From: Coleophoma eucalyptorum
Lineage: Eukaryota; Ascomycota; Leotiomycetes; Helotiales; Dermateaceae
Reading direction: 5' to 3'
Assembly: GCA_026120035.1 (NCBI GenBank)
Contig: JALRME010000010.1
Location: 1-64,000, forward strand
DNA: 64,000 nucleotides
Part shown: positions 10,410 through 22,320 of the stretch, piece after piece
Layout of the letters: the number at the start of each line of letters is the position of its first letter
Numbering within the stretch: position 1 is the first letter of the stretch
The notes under the pieces: model-generated
Databases searched by the model: none
Told to the model about the DNA's origin: nothing
What the model saw: only the letters and a program-made list of their open reading frames with translations
Program-made: the position numbers and the translations under genes

Positions 10410-13356
10410 TCAAAGTGCTAAACCAGTCCCATCACCAGTCCAACGATACAGCGCCAACACCTCTCTCCGCTTCATCTGTTGCTCTGCAAAATCTTCCGGC
10501 ACACGACCCTTGACCTGAGCCAAGGCCGAGCGCATAACTTTCCTGAAGTTTCGCTGAATATAGAGTCAGTGGTTTGAAATTAAATGTGAATCATATAAAT
10601 GGTCGGGCATACCTGGTATTCTGTGTTTAATGTTACAACACAGGCTTCGTGAGCGCGAACTATAGATTCACAAGCCTTGACAACGCTTGGGGATGCTTCG
10701 ATCTAAAACCGATTAGGTTGTACCTGATCTACAAGGAAATAGACATACCTGTAGTTTATCTGCGATGAGTAACAGCAGAAAACTACCCTGCAGCAAATAT
10801 ACACCAAAGAAGAATGGCATGAATTCTAGACCAGGATCGTATTCAAGAATATTGTCGACGGCTTCGGCAGCACTGACAGCATGACCTGTAGCATCAATAA
10901 AGCTTTGGGACGAGATCCAAAGATCGTTGTCATCAAGTAGTGATATTGGATCCCACTTCCCTGAAAGTAGAATATGTAGCACATGCATGACGTGAGTTCC
11001 ATACGCAACAACGATTTTGGTTTGAAAGTCGGACTCGGTCTGTATGCGTGTCGTCGAGGTTGTATGCGCTGAGTGTACGGAGTGTGCTGGAGTTTCAGCA
11101 TCGTGTGGAGTCTGACCGTCTATAATCTGTTCTGGCTCAGTGGGTATGCTGATATACCGAGATTCGAATTCGGCAAGGCTACTGCCGTATGCTTCGAGTT
11201 GGCGAGTGATTTCGCTAACATGATCATCCCATTCTTGGGCCGATCTGAAACCGACACCGAATCGAGGATGGTTCTTCGCATGATAAAGATCTACGATTTC
11301 GCCGAGGATGGTCATAAGTGGTAGGAAATATCCGAATATACTATGTCCAGTACATTGAAAGTTAGGTCCGCGAGTTCGAATACGGGGCGTGCCACTCGGG
11401 GAAGTAATATGAATATTTGAATCACCAGTATAGTATTCCCCAGCCTGCCACAGCGTATCATCCATGGGCTGGAGAAGACCATCACACTCAATGTCTAACA
11501 GGAAGAGTGGCCTGTTATAACAAAGAGCTAGATGTCGATCCACCGTGTAGACAAGCCACCAAATTCTTCTCCGCTCTTCCCTCCCCTCCTCGGTAATCAT
11601 GCCTGGCGCCGGCATATTTTCTGCTTCGCCATCGGCATCAGCATCGTTTCCGTGATTTGCTTGCGTTGGTGAGTTATAAGGTAGTTCGCGACCAAGCTTC
11701 AGTTCCCTTGCCAAAGTCCATGCTGCGTTCCACCATCTCAAACTCGCGCCTTTGTATTCGCTAGCCGAGACAACAGTGGCAAGGTGGATGTAAGTCACCA
11801 CATCATCTAGAGCACCTGATGCACCAAAAGCACCGGTTTCGCCCCCAAGACTGTCCGTGTTCATAGACCCCGGCACGGCAACACCTAGACCTCCCAATGC
11901 AACACCATTAATGACAGTGTTGGAGAAGTTGGGTGGAACATCGCTAGATGGAGGACCATGGATCAATGGTTTGAGCAAGCCAACAGTAAGCTCTAGAAGC
12001 CTCTGACAAATACGCCCTCGCGCAGAAGGAGGTGATGTCAGGAACGTCGCGTCGCTAGTTTGTGCAACAACCCACAGCATACTCGCTAACAATGCCGGGG
12101 TACATTGTCTTGGCTTGGTTGGGTGAAGGATGGACTGCTTCCTAAAGACGTAGCCGAGTACATAAGGTGAGGTAGGGTGCATTAGAGCTGACGAGGAGCT
12201 GGCAAAATAGAGATCCAAGAGATCGCAAGCCAGAGAAAGAGGGATGATATTGCCGAGATGAGGTATGAGTGGCTGCAGGACAGGATATCGGAGAGGCGGG
12301 TTGAAGCTGTGATGAGGCACCTGCTGATATTGATTTGAAGGCGATGGCATACTCATCCAGCCTGGAGATGCAGCATCGGGGCCAATGGAGAACCCAGGTA
12401 ATGGGCTGTCTCCCAGTCTGTAGGAAGTCGAATTATTACCCGGATATGCGGGGGGGCTCTGAGGTATGTACTGTAGATCTGGATATCCGGATAAATTGCT
12501 TGGACCAGAGTTGTAATTCGGATGGTTCCCGCCGGTATTTACCAGGTGGGGATCCAGGACAGGCCGGTATCCATGCAGGTTTGAGTATCCGTTCATACTC
12601 AGGGACGATGGACTGCCGATTGGATCTGGATTGAGGCCATCGTCTGGTGGGTTTGTCATGTGAGATTGGGTTTGCATGTCCATACTATCGAGGCTACCAG
12701 TACGGTGCCGGTTTTCTCGGGGCCTGCGAAGTGCAGCATCGAACCCACTAGTGTTGAGACTCAGCGATCTGGCATTCGGCCTACGAAAATCGCCATCCTC
12801 GGTAGCTATACTTGAAGGATTGTCCAGCCTTGATTCACTGGGCGATCGTCCAGAGGATTGGCTATTGGGGGATTTCTGTCCTGAGGCGGCGGCGGCAGCT
12901 GCTTGCTGAGCAAGATCTTTTCGCGATGCCTTGCCGCGCTTTTTGCGCTCTCTCATGTATTCACAGCCCAAACCAAACTCTGGAGTGGTGTCAGTAAAGT
13001 CGCAGGAGCGCTTTCGAGTACCTACCAACACAATGGGCGCATGGAGTCTGACCATCGCACTTGGTCCGGAGCTGATTGCACTGATCGCAAGCTCTACTAA
13101 TCCGCCTCCTCACTGGACCTGAATTTCCGTTGGAAGCCCGGGCGCCAGGGTACGGGTGATGTCGCTTGTTGCCTCGGCCAGCTTGCGGGTTCTGGGTCTG
13201 TTGTGGTAGATGATGAAGCGCATACTGAGAGCTATGCGAAAGGCCACCCAAGCCAGCGTTGTGGATATGGCTCGACGGCACTGGCCCATTCGACAGCATA
13301 CTGTTCGAAGGCACAGAATTGTAAGTTGAGAAACGATGCAGAGGGTTGGACAGCAT
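10410..13356 (-). CDS. xlnR: XlnR/XYR1-type Zn2Cys6 transcriptional activator
   Basis: Model: exons 13356-13026, 12979-10749, 10702-10613 and 10553-10410, 931 aa. The start was set at the Met of [10 protein letters not shown], matching the MLSNPL start of XYR1 orthologues; the frame is open further upstream but without an ATG. The zinc cluster is exact: Cys 90, 93, 100, 106, 109 and 116 (C-x2-C-x6-C-x5-C-x2-C-x6-C) within [18 protein letters not shown]. The first intron (46 nt) splits the cluster between HCV and FGLGC, a conserved site in this family. A basic [10 protein letters not shown] segment, an Ala run, the fungal-specific TF domain ([17 protein letters not shown]) and the conserved end GRVPEDF...[11 protein letters not shown] follow. 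The orthologue activates xylanase and cellulase genes on D-xylose or related inducers, in the nucleus. Identity is strong; which regulon it controls here is inferred from family knowledge. Confidence 0.95.
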
Positions 13357-16300
13357 TTTGACGTGGTTTGCAAAAGTGGACCCGCCGATATCGATCCAGA
13401 ATGGCACCTTCGCGTACGTTGTGCGGAGAAGTGGAGAAGTGGAGCAGCAGTCGAAATGAGAAGAGGCCGTGAAGCTCTCACATATACCTTTCTCGTCGAG
13501 ATGCGAATAAGGCGCCGTGGGACAAATCAGGTGGGCTCGTTCTTAAGCAATATTGAACAGCGTGGTTGCAGCATTTATTAGTAGAAGGGGACGCATGGAA
13601 GGCGCCGCACCAAGACAGGGCACGCAATATAAGGATGGCGGGGTTCGCATGGAGAAAGTGAAGATGTGCTCCTGAGTTTATTTGTTGTGGAGATACAAGG
13701 ATGGCGGACAGCTGCTAGCTTGCGCAAGTAAGCAATCACCGCAAGAAACGCACGACACTGGGCTGGCCTGACCAGGGCCATGCCATGGGGAAGAAGCAGG
13801 TCAGGTCAGGTTCAGAGGCGTGGTTGTCGAGATGGATGATGGCGTTGTTGCCGAACACCTTCCCACGAGGCAGCATGACGGCCATATCTCCTCCGCACCA
13901 AAGCTCCTCGGCCTTTCTTTTTCCGAAAGAGGTGTAGCAGGTCGGGGCCATGGTATAAACCTGGGTTGTCGACGGTACATGCATGCGCGTGCACCAATAG
14001 TCGGAGTACAGATGGGGAGGCCCTGCGTGCTGCGGTGTAGGTCGCTAAACACCACTCTGATCCATGCAAGATTAGGAAGGACGCTGCTCTCGGCCGCTTG
14101 CCCTCCTCGTGGGCGATGGCCACCCCACCGGTAGGCTCGTCGGGTAGCGTGCGGCACGAGATGGGGGATGGACGATGCGAGCTGCGAGCCAGGAGTTGGG
14201 AGGGCTACTTGCGTGTACTCAGGAGCAAAAGCAATTCACAACAAATCACAACCAATCACAGCTAGTCACAGATGAAGTACGCACACTGGGCTGGGGTTGC
14301 CATCGCGAACAAAGTCCCCCCCCGAGGACGAGATGAGTAAAATATTAGGATGGATGGACGAAGTGGCCAGGCAGGGCAGAACCGCAGAACCGCAGAGCAG
14401 GAGAGCAGCAGTGCAGCGGTGCAGTAGAAGAGCTGGTAAGTTCATAGCCACATGGGCATTGGCGCCAACGGGTAACGTAACGTCGTATTAATCGCACCAA
14501 TGGCGGCCAGCGCAGTAAGGGAGGGGTAAATCGCCTGCGAGTGGCTGAGGCCATATATGGGAATAAGGTCTCCCCTCCTCCCCATCCCCCACCAAACTGG
14601 TGTCTCTCCTCTCGCCCGAAGCTATCTTCGGGTCTGGTCAATATTGATATGGCCCTACAGGCCATCCTTTTCATGTAAGGTGGTAGGAAGAGCGTTGTGC
14701 AATACCGTAAACTCAACAAATACGGTACCATACAATCTATAGCGACAGAATCGTTATGGACACAGGACGTAAGATTGACATGCCAAGAAGGAGGAGAACT
14801 CAAGTTGGGCAGGTGCTCTTGAACTAAAGCAGATACACGACAGCATCCCAGTCCATGCCGGAACCCCACTACGCCAAAGTCTGCCAAACGGTCCGATCTT
14901 CCTCTTTGGACCAACTGCCTTCTAATCAATACCCGTGCCAATGCCGCTCTTCGTTCTGCGTTCTGCCCCTCGGTCCTTGAAAATGTGATAACCTGCAACT
15001 TGCAACTGATCTAGGATCGATCTTCGCTATCCAGTCAGCTGTCTCTCCGATGAAGCGGTATGGAAGTCTATCCAAGCTTCTTCCATCAGACGACGCAGTT
15101 ATTCCCGCTAAAATCCTTACCTCTTCGAGGCACGAGCACCGGCCTGCACATGTAGAGGACACTTATGCATATCACACAGGATGTGCCACTTCCACGAAGT
15201 GCGGAGTAAGCCTGGAGAAACCCTGAAGCTGATGTACCGATGGGGAGAGACCGCAGTACCAGGTGAAGCTTTGACACCTTGAGAGCCGAGGACTGTCATC
15301 GAGTACCGCGGTTGCTCCGACCAGAGTCTTGCTCGTGCATTTGATCACGTCAAAGGTACTGCAGCGTAGGCCAGACCGCTTGAGAAATGTCCACCTCGGA
15401 CGGCAAAGGTTTTTGCGCCCACAGTGAGGCCGCTGTTGTCGAGACTTCTCCCCTCGAACGATCAACCTGAATCATATCGCAAGTCCCGGCACTTAAACAA
15501 GGCACATATACGTCCATTCTGGTGCTGTCATGTCCAATATCCTGGCGAAGCCTTCCCAGGATCAACGGGTCGCCCCTGGGGAACAATTTAAAGTTGAAGC
15601 TGGAGAAGATTTGCCGCATCGATGGCGCAAGCTTTGTGATAGGGCATATCTTGTCCGTCCTGGTAACTGAATCGTTTGTCCGAGAACCATTAACAGAAAA
15701 GGCGTACGGGAAGCTGTGCCCGCCTTTCCGTGAATTGTAAATTGTTGTTCGGGTGCTTTGGCCCTATAACTAATAGTGGTAATAGCTTACCGGATTATGA
15801 AAAGGAGGGTAGGTATTGTCTGGAGCTTGGCTCGTAAATGAATTGTTCTGGCGCACGCCAGACCAGACGGTACGTTGCGGGACACGTATCATCATAGGAA
15901 GCCTGTGATTTGGTCCAGTCTATCTGCATAATTGCAAGAAGAGAGTGCGCCCTTGGTGAAGCAGATCTAATCGTCCTTGTGACACCAACACCAAGCCATC
16001 GATTCTGGGGTTGTGGCAGAATGTGGTATTATGGACATATACAGGTCATGTTCGAATTCCCGGGAGCATCGGTCCTGACGATTGTACCATTAGATGCATA
16101 GCAGACAGTTTATAGCAACAGTCGGCCCGTATGCGCGGTGCATTATCTCGACTTGAAATGAGGCTTGTCTCGAGATAGAGTGCCGAGGACAAGAAAAAGG
16201 GAAAGAGAACGACTTAGTCGGCCCTGCGCTATCGGAATGTGGGGATTTAAGAGTTCAGCAGCTGTTAGATTAGCCGTTTAGCAGTTGCCTACTTCGCTTT

Positions 16301-17180
16301 GCCATTCGTTGTGCCATAATAATGGTGCGGGAACGGCTTTGGCTTGCGGACAACGTCAATGCCAGAGGGTCAAGCTTACCTAATTGGCCGAGTGGAGCAT
16401 TTTTCTTCGCAAACATGCTGCCACAGGCACAGCAATGCTCCATTCGCACTCAAGCGCTGTTAAGGTTAGGTTGCAGCTATACCATACACCTCGTGCTGGA
16501 GAAAGGCGTGCAAAACATGTGGATGATGCAAAGATAATGCTCGTTTGGACAGGGGCAATGGCATCCAGGCGCTTTCATTGGGAAGATGTCAATATTACCT
16601 CACTTTTGACCGTTAACTTGGAAATTCTAGGCGCTTTTTTCACACACTATCGGTGGTAAATCCCCACAGATCCTGTCTGCCGGAGTGGTAGGCAGATGTT
16701 CGGGTGTATATTTTCAAATGACGACGTCACTTCTGTCACAAGTCATGTCATATCAAGGCCTGACTCTCACACACACCAGTATCTGAGATAGCGATATGAC
16801 AAACAATTAAATGCCCTCCTTTTTTTTCTGCCTCTTTTCACCTCGTACTGTAACCAAGCCCCAGAAATCTATATTATTCAGCTATCTTTTTTTGGAGCAT
16901 ATGCCGAAATTTGTGGATACAAAAATAATTCTTCAACCTTCAAGCCTACGTAGTCGAGCTTTGTCTATCATTACAACAGCGCATCATCCCCGGTTTTATG
17001 CCGGGGCCTGGTGTCTAGTTTTCTGTCACTGTTTGGACTCTTAGTATAAGAAGCCATCTGCTCTGCTGTCAGAATTTAGCCTACTTCCATATACCTCAAA
17101 CTTAAGTCTCCCACTTTAGACAGTGTACTCGCTTTTGAACCACTCTTTTATCTCTATTGATCTGGCTAGCCTTTTACAAC
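13357..17180. other. 3.8-kb upstream region of xlnR and the MDR gene
   Basis: This is the longest spacer in the first third of the window and sits between the divergent starts of xlnR and the quinone-oxidoreductase-like gene. A GC-richer block (about 13.6-15.7 kb) keeps several frames open by chance, the longest 14345-14998 on the minus strand without ATG or motifs. Features seen: a four-unit 10-bp repeat at 14231-14270, a GCAG-rich purine stretch at about 14372-14430, and GACGTCAC (CRE/ATF-like) near 16723. The last 80 bases before 17181 are CT-rich, typical of a fungal leader. Large regulatory regions upstream of xlnR genes would be plausible; no function is proven here. Confidence 0.45.
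14231..14270. repeat. four imperfect 10-bp tandem units ending TCACA
   Basis: The units are gcaatTCACA, acaaaTCACA, accaaTCACA and gctagTCACA, in direct register. Ten bases is about one helical turn, so the TCACA ends would face one side of the DNA. It lies about 875 bp upstream of the xlnR start codon. The third unit also contains a CCAAT box. Confidence 0.7.
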
Positions 17181-18385
17181 ATGTCTTGCGCTTCCATCCC
17201 TAAGACCACTAAAGCCTGGACCGTCGAAGGAACCAGTGGCTTCGACTCTCTAAAGTTGCACCAAGAACGCCCAATTCCCGAGGTATCTGGCAACGATGTG
17301 CTCGTCAAATTCCACGCTGCGTCACTGAACTACCGCGATCTCGTTATCACCAAGGTGAGCCGTATTCGTCGTCACATGTCTGACATGCAAGCTGACACTG
17401 CAACTAGGGAATGTATCCATTTCCCATGCGTAGTGGCATGATCCCTGCTTCGGATGGAGCTGGAGAAGTTATTGCCGTTGGGTCAAAAGTTTCACGCTTC
17501 CAGCCCGGTGCCAAGGTGGTGACTTTATTCAACCAGAACCACCTCGGTGGAAACCACACAGTCGCCTCGATTAACTCTGGCGTCGGCGGTATGGTCGATG
17601 GAACTCTGACTCAGTACGGTGTTTTCAACGAGCAAGGCCTTGTCGCCATGCCATCAAACTTGAACTGGCTCGAAGGCTCCACACTTTCCTGCGCTGCGCT
17701 GACTGCCTGGAACGCTCTTCACGGCTTGGTTCCCTTGCTACCGGGCCAGGTTGTTTTGACCCAGGGAACTGGTGGTGTTAGCATCTTTGCTCTCCAATTC
17801 GCAAAGGCTGCTGGTGCGACTGTTATTGCGACGACGAGTTCTGCTGAGAAGGCCGAAGAGTTGAAGAAGTTAGGTGCTGATCACGTTATTAATTATAGAG
17901 ATGAGCCAAACTGGGGCGAAAAGGCTAAGGCTTTGACTCCAAATGGCGAGGGTGTTCACCAGGTCGTGGAGGTTGCCGGTCCCAAGACCATGGCCCAGTC
18001 CTTGAAGGCTATTAGATTGGATGGTGTCATCTCTATTATTGGATTTGTTGGTGGTGAAGAAGAGAAGCAACCCACCTTCTTGGAGACTTTGAGCAACATC
18101 TGCACCGTCCGTGGTATCTTTGTTGGAAGCAGGACACAAATGGAGGACATGGTAAGTTGAGAAACCCTACGCATAATAGCAAATACTGAATCTCGTAGCA
18201 CCGCGCTATTGAGGCCCACAACATCAAGCCAGTTGTTGATAAGAAGGTCTTTACCCTTGATGAGGTTAAGGAGTAAGTGCAAATCAGCCGAGCTCGGAAA
18301 TATTTTAATACTAACCGTTTGTAGGGCATACCAGTACCAGTGGGATCAGAAGCACTTTGGAAAGCTTGCAATCCAAATTGAGTAA
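17181..18385 (+). CDS. MDR-family zinc-independent quinone oxidoreductase-like protein
   Basis: Model: exons 17181-17354, 17408-18151, 18199-18272 and 18325-18385, 350 aa. The N-terminal GroES-like fold shows VLVKFHAASLNYRDL and the ASDGAGEV block. The nucleotide-binding motif is QGTGGVSIFALQFAKAAGA (about 177-195), and GADHVINY and VVEVAGPKTM follow. The Cys/His ligands of catalytic-zinc alcohol dehydrogenases are absent, and the GHE motif is replaced by SDGAGEV. It therefore belongs with NAD(P)H quinone oxidoreductase/enoyl-reductase-like MDR proteins. Substrate is unknown; reduction of quinones or reactive enones is the family norm. All three introns are short GT..AG (53, 47 and 52 nt). 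The last exon supplies only about 20 residues (YQYQWDQKHFGKLAIQIE). No signal peptide, so likely cytosolic. Confidence 0.9.
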
Positions 18386-19006
18386 GATATTGATTAGAAA
18401 AGCTAGCGATAGAGAATTAATGATATTATGATACACCTAAGAATATAAGAATTTTTCATGAATCAAGTTTGTTCCCTAACATTGTCCATTTTTCAATCCG
18501 AGATGTAGGTCGTCCAGAACATCGATGGCTATTAGTTACAACGCTTACAAAACCCTCTGTTTAAGCTTCTTTCAGTACTATACCGTAGCTACCGATGAAT
18601 TAAAGCTTTCCTTTTCACTAATGAATTTAGCTGTCGTTCGGTTTGCATTATACCATCTAGACCGACCGCAAATTACTTAAGAATTTGACGAATTCTTACT
18701 CATGCAAAGGCAGCTTTTAGGTAATTCGATCAAAATTGAACCGGCAAGCATAAATTGGCAATTACTGACAATTCCATCGAGTACACTCACAAAACCAAGG
18801 CCCGAACTATACTAGCTGTAAACCAAATCCTCACGCTACTGTACTTTACCTAGCTTAGATACCTTTACGCTCTGTCAAAAAAAAACATAGGACCGGACCG
18901 AACCGAAATCGCCACGGGCGTTTTTTCGTCCGAACAATTGTTTGACCTGTATATTAACAAATAATGAAATCCGCCTCAACAAAGCTTAACAACAAAGCCT
19001 GACAAC
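18386..19006. other. spacer before tRNA-Thr
   Basis: These 620 bases follow the MDR stop codon and hold its 3' untranslated region. They are AT-rich, with an A9 run near 18879. No gene seen. Confidence 0.5.
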
Positions 19007-19092
19007 GCCCGCTTGGCACAGTGGTAATGCGTCTCACTCGTACTAAGACGACGGACATGAGAAGATCGGCGGTTCGATTCCGCCAGTGGGCA
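19007..19092 (+). tRNA. tRNA-Thr(CGT) with a 14-nt intron
   Basis: The acceptor strands GCCCGCT (19007-19013) and AGTGGGC (19085-19091) pair fully, with one G-U, and A73 follows. The D-arm region reads GGCACAGTGGTAATGCG. The anticodon stem TCTCA (19032-19036) pairs with TGAGA (19058-19062). The T arm is GGCGG-TTCGATT-CCGCC. The anticodon loop keeps seven bases only if a 14-nt intron (about 19043-19056) is removed one base after the anticodon, the standard eukaryotic position. The anticodon CGT at 19039-19041 reads the threonine codon ACG. A T9 run at 19099-19107 is a good RNA polymerase III terminator. Confidence 0.92.
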
Positions 19093-19750
19093 ACGTCCTT
19101 TTTTTTTGCCTTTTTTGAGTCATGGAGACCCGGGGTTATGTCATAGACGTCAGTCAGAATTGTGGTGTTTCTTTTGCTTCTGGATGTTGCAGTTGTGCTT
19201 TTTAGCGATGTCGGAAGTATTCGGTTGGGGGCTTGGATCGGAGACCCTGGGTAGCGAATCAAGTATTTCGTTAATTCAGACGAGGGAGAGATAAGGCACG
19301 CTTACTTCATGTACGAATGGGGGGAGGGGGGGTTGCACGATTCATGGGAAGTACAAGTGGCCTGTTTTGTATGTTGACATCTTTTGGAAGGTCGGGTGAG
19401 ATTTTTTGTCTCTCATTAATGCAGCAGAAAAAAGAAGTGGGGGACGAGTTAACGGAGGAAGTGTGATCCTACTGTGCGATTTCCGCTGAATCTAATTGGG
19501 ACCGCAATATATGATTGTCACGATATAGGTCTCGATGGCTGAATTTCTGATTTAGAAAGTCTGCCCAATATTCGCACATATTTTCCAGACATTTATATAT
19601 GGATCTGCTTTGAATACTATGTCCTATACCCTCGGACGAGCTTGCCTTTATTGTTGTTCGCTGCATAATACAATTAATTCTGAAATATCAATTAATCTAT
19701 AAAAATCAAAGCTGTCCCTTCAATACTTGCCATTTAAATCAATGCTCCCA
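19093..19750. other. spacer between tRNA-Thr and FAD monooxygenase 3' end
   Basis: Apart from the T9 and following T6 runs just after the tRNA, nothing recognisable was seen. A G-rich patch lies near 19318-19333. Confidence 0.5.
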
Positions 19751-21235
19751 TTACTCCTGTTTATCAACGTCATGAATCAGTGGTCCCATCCCAAATCCGT
19801 ACTTGACAAGACCGAGCTTATCTATAGCCATCAAGCTAAGATATGTGAACGTCTCCATCGCCCAAAGACTCCAAGGACTCTGCTGCTTCCTCTTTTCCCC
19901 GTTCTTAGCTGCGAGATTGTGAAAGTATTCTAATCTAGGTCTACGAATATGATCATATTGCTGAAAGACTTCTGCAAGACTTAAATCTGATAAAGGGTGA
20001 GTAAAGCGGAGTATGCAGCTTGGGTTCAACTTACTCTGCTCTTTTAATTTCCGAGAAAGCACAAAGATGTCCTCAAGGGCCATCGAGACACCTTGACTTG
20101 CGTGTGGCTGCATAGCATGAGCAGCGTCCCCAATAATGATCGTTCTTCCCTTCGACCAGGTGCCTCCCAAAGGTAGTTTGAAAATAGGGTAAAAGTTGAC
20201 ATTGTCCGTCGCTTCCACGACTCGCTTCAGCTTTATTCCCCACTCACCCTGGACATCTCGTAGCAAGTCTAGAGCATGGTCCTTGAAAGAATCTACAACC
20301 TGTTTCCGTCGCTCTTCCCACCCATCCCGCGTATTCTGGTCCTTGGGAATCTGGACTTCTTGCGTATAGAACCAATAGACCTCATCGCCGTTAGGTTTGC
20401 ACGGCAAGGTGATAAACATTCCATCTGCCGTCATCGTGACCTGTGACGTGCTGAAGCGTGGAAAGTCCGGGCCTCTCTGCGATATATCAAGAAGTGAGTA
20501 CATAGATGAGAGACCAGTATATGTCGGGTTTAAATCTGGATCGATGTGCAGTGTTCGGACGGCGGAGTGGATACCATCACAGCCAACAAGCAGATCCGCT
20601 TGTTCTGATGTGCCGTCTGCGAAAGTGGCGGTTACCTGAGCGGCATCTTCTGTGATGCCGACAAGTTTCTTGCTATAAATGATTGGGATTTTTGCTTTCT
20701 CCACCTCCTCGAGCAAGACAGCAAGCAGATCTACTCTCTTGATTCTCATATAACCAAAACCAGTATTTTCTTGGTTCCACGAAGCTAGTTCCATGAGACC
20801 GAGCGTGTCCCCTCGACTGGAATGCACTTCTATTTGCGGAGTTTGTGCACCTCGAGTCACGAGTGTATCATACACGCCAAGACGATGTAGAAGTCTAAGG
20901 CCGTTACCTATATTCAATTGAGAATTAGCGGACTATTTTACGCGTTTATTTTTCAATCTTAAAAGTGCCTAGGAGCAGAATTGTTGGTAATTCCAATCGG
21001 GTGAAAAGTGGATAGTTCTGATTGTGTGAACGTACATGGTATACCAAGGGCACCCCCCAGTGTTGTAGGTTCATCGCGAAGCTCATAAATTGTGCAGGAG
21101 TATCCGTTCTGTCGGGTGAATTGGAGAGCTGCTGCCAATCCCGCTACGCCACCGCCAACAATGATAACCTAAACCCATCAATGATTTATAGCGGAAATGA
21201 CCCTAAAGAGCGCATACCTTCTTAATATCCGACAT
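19751..21235 (-). CDS. FAD-dependent aromatic monooxygenase (salicylate hydroxylase-like)
   Basis: Model: exons 21235-21218, 21168-21036 and 20907-19751, 435 aa. The first exon codes only six residues and is spliced straight into the FAD-binding strand: VIIVGGGVAGLAAA (residues 7-20). The other two signatures of group A flavin monooxygenases are present: GCDGIHSAVR with DG at about 161-162, and GDAAHAMQPHASQG at about 310-323. The reaction would be NADPH-driven hydroxylation of an aromatic or cyclic substrate, which cannot be named. Intron 2 (128 nt) falls in GGALGIP/NGLRLL, where the substrate-side helix starts. A hydrophobic stretch near the C-terminus (FTYLSLMAI) may touch membrane. It lies downstream, on the same strand, of the DAO-type oxidoreductase. 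Confidence 0.88.
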
Positions 21236-22320
21236 GATATTTTATTTCTGCGAATGGGAAAGAATCGATCAACTTTGTAGCACTGTTTATAATTGATGGT
21301 ATAAAGGAATTCAGTAATTGATTTCTATGTTTTCTAAGAGTGATGGATAATGAATCTTGTTGGATATCGAGGATCTTTGTACCACCAAGAGTCCTCTATA
21401 TACTTGGCGCTGTAGCCTCAACAAGCTCGCTCTTGCGCATAACACCGAAGATCGAAGCTCATGTAGAGTTACGCCAACAATCTCGGTTTTCGGGCATTTT
21501 AACCCCTGTATCGTAAATGACCGCGCAATTCGGCATTAGGAGGCTGGCTTTTTTGATTCGAGAGAATTTGACGAGTTTGTGTTTTGGTGGGCCTTCTCGG
21601 GGTCGTGTTAAATTTCGGTCCCGAGAGATCAGTAACGTGACATATTGATGCTCAGATAAGCGAACGGGGGAGTGCTACTGATAAACTCTCTCCGGCGGAC
21701 ATTCCATGGGAATAACATATAGACTGCGAATGGTCAGTTCCACGGAACATAGAAAAGGATTAATTACTATGGATAGAATCTTACACATTCTCTTCAACTT
21801 AGTATTATCAAGCTAGGATAGCAGCGCAAAGATGCAACTCTTCTTGGCCGGGTAAAGATATCGCTTCGAAAGGTAGCCTAGCCGTGATGAAGTCGCATTT
21901 CACTTCCTTTCTGTCTTTGGGAAGTGATATACTGGAATTCGGGCCTTAACAACCATGATTTCATCTTTTACCTACGTCTGGTTCACCCTATACCTTAATT
22001 TAACACTGAAACTCGTTCCTACTAGATTCTTAAAGTGGTGTCGAATTGAATACAACTAAATACTAATAAGAATATGGGGTCCAGCCACCACTACAAATTG
22101 AATGCGAATAAAAGTATAAAGTTCCAGCCTCCCATGCATCAATCACGTATAAAAGCATAGAGTCCGGTTGTTTAAATCAATCAATCGCCTCTCTACACCC
22201 ACGAAGTTGCCAGAGGCCTCTACAAAGCTTGTCTTGCATTCAGTTTAGATGTGATCAACTTCTCGCCCAAGACCTTGGAATATATCGCTACAGCCATTCC
22301 GTACGAAGAAAAGACTTTCA
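21236..22320. other. upstream region of the FAD monooxygenase
   Basis: This 1.1-kb spacer carries the monooxygenase promoter and the 3' region of the DAO-type gene, both on the minus strand. Two similar TATAAA-containing segments lie near 22114 and 22148. No coding motif found. Confidence 0.45.

Noticed and set aside
14345..14998. 217-codon minus-strand frame upstream of xlnR
   Set aside because: It starts at TTG, has Arg/Ser/Pro-biased composition from GC-rich DNA, and no motif.
16040..16065. Possible second tRNA T-arm (TTCGAATTCC)
   Set aside because: The flanking bases do not form a T stem and no acceptor or anticodon stem was found.
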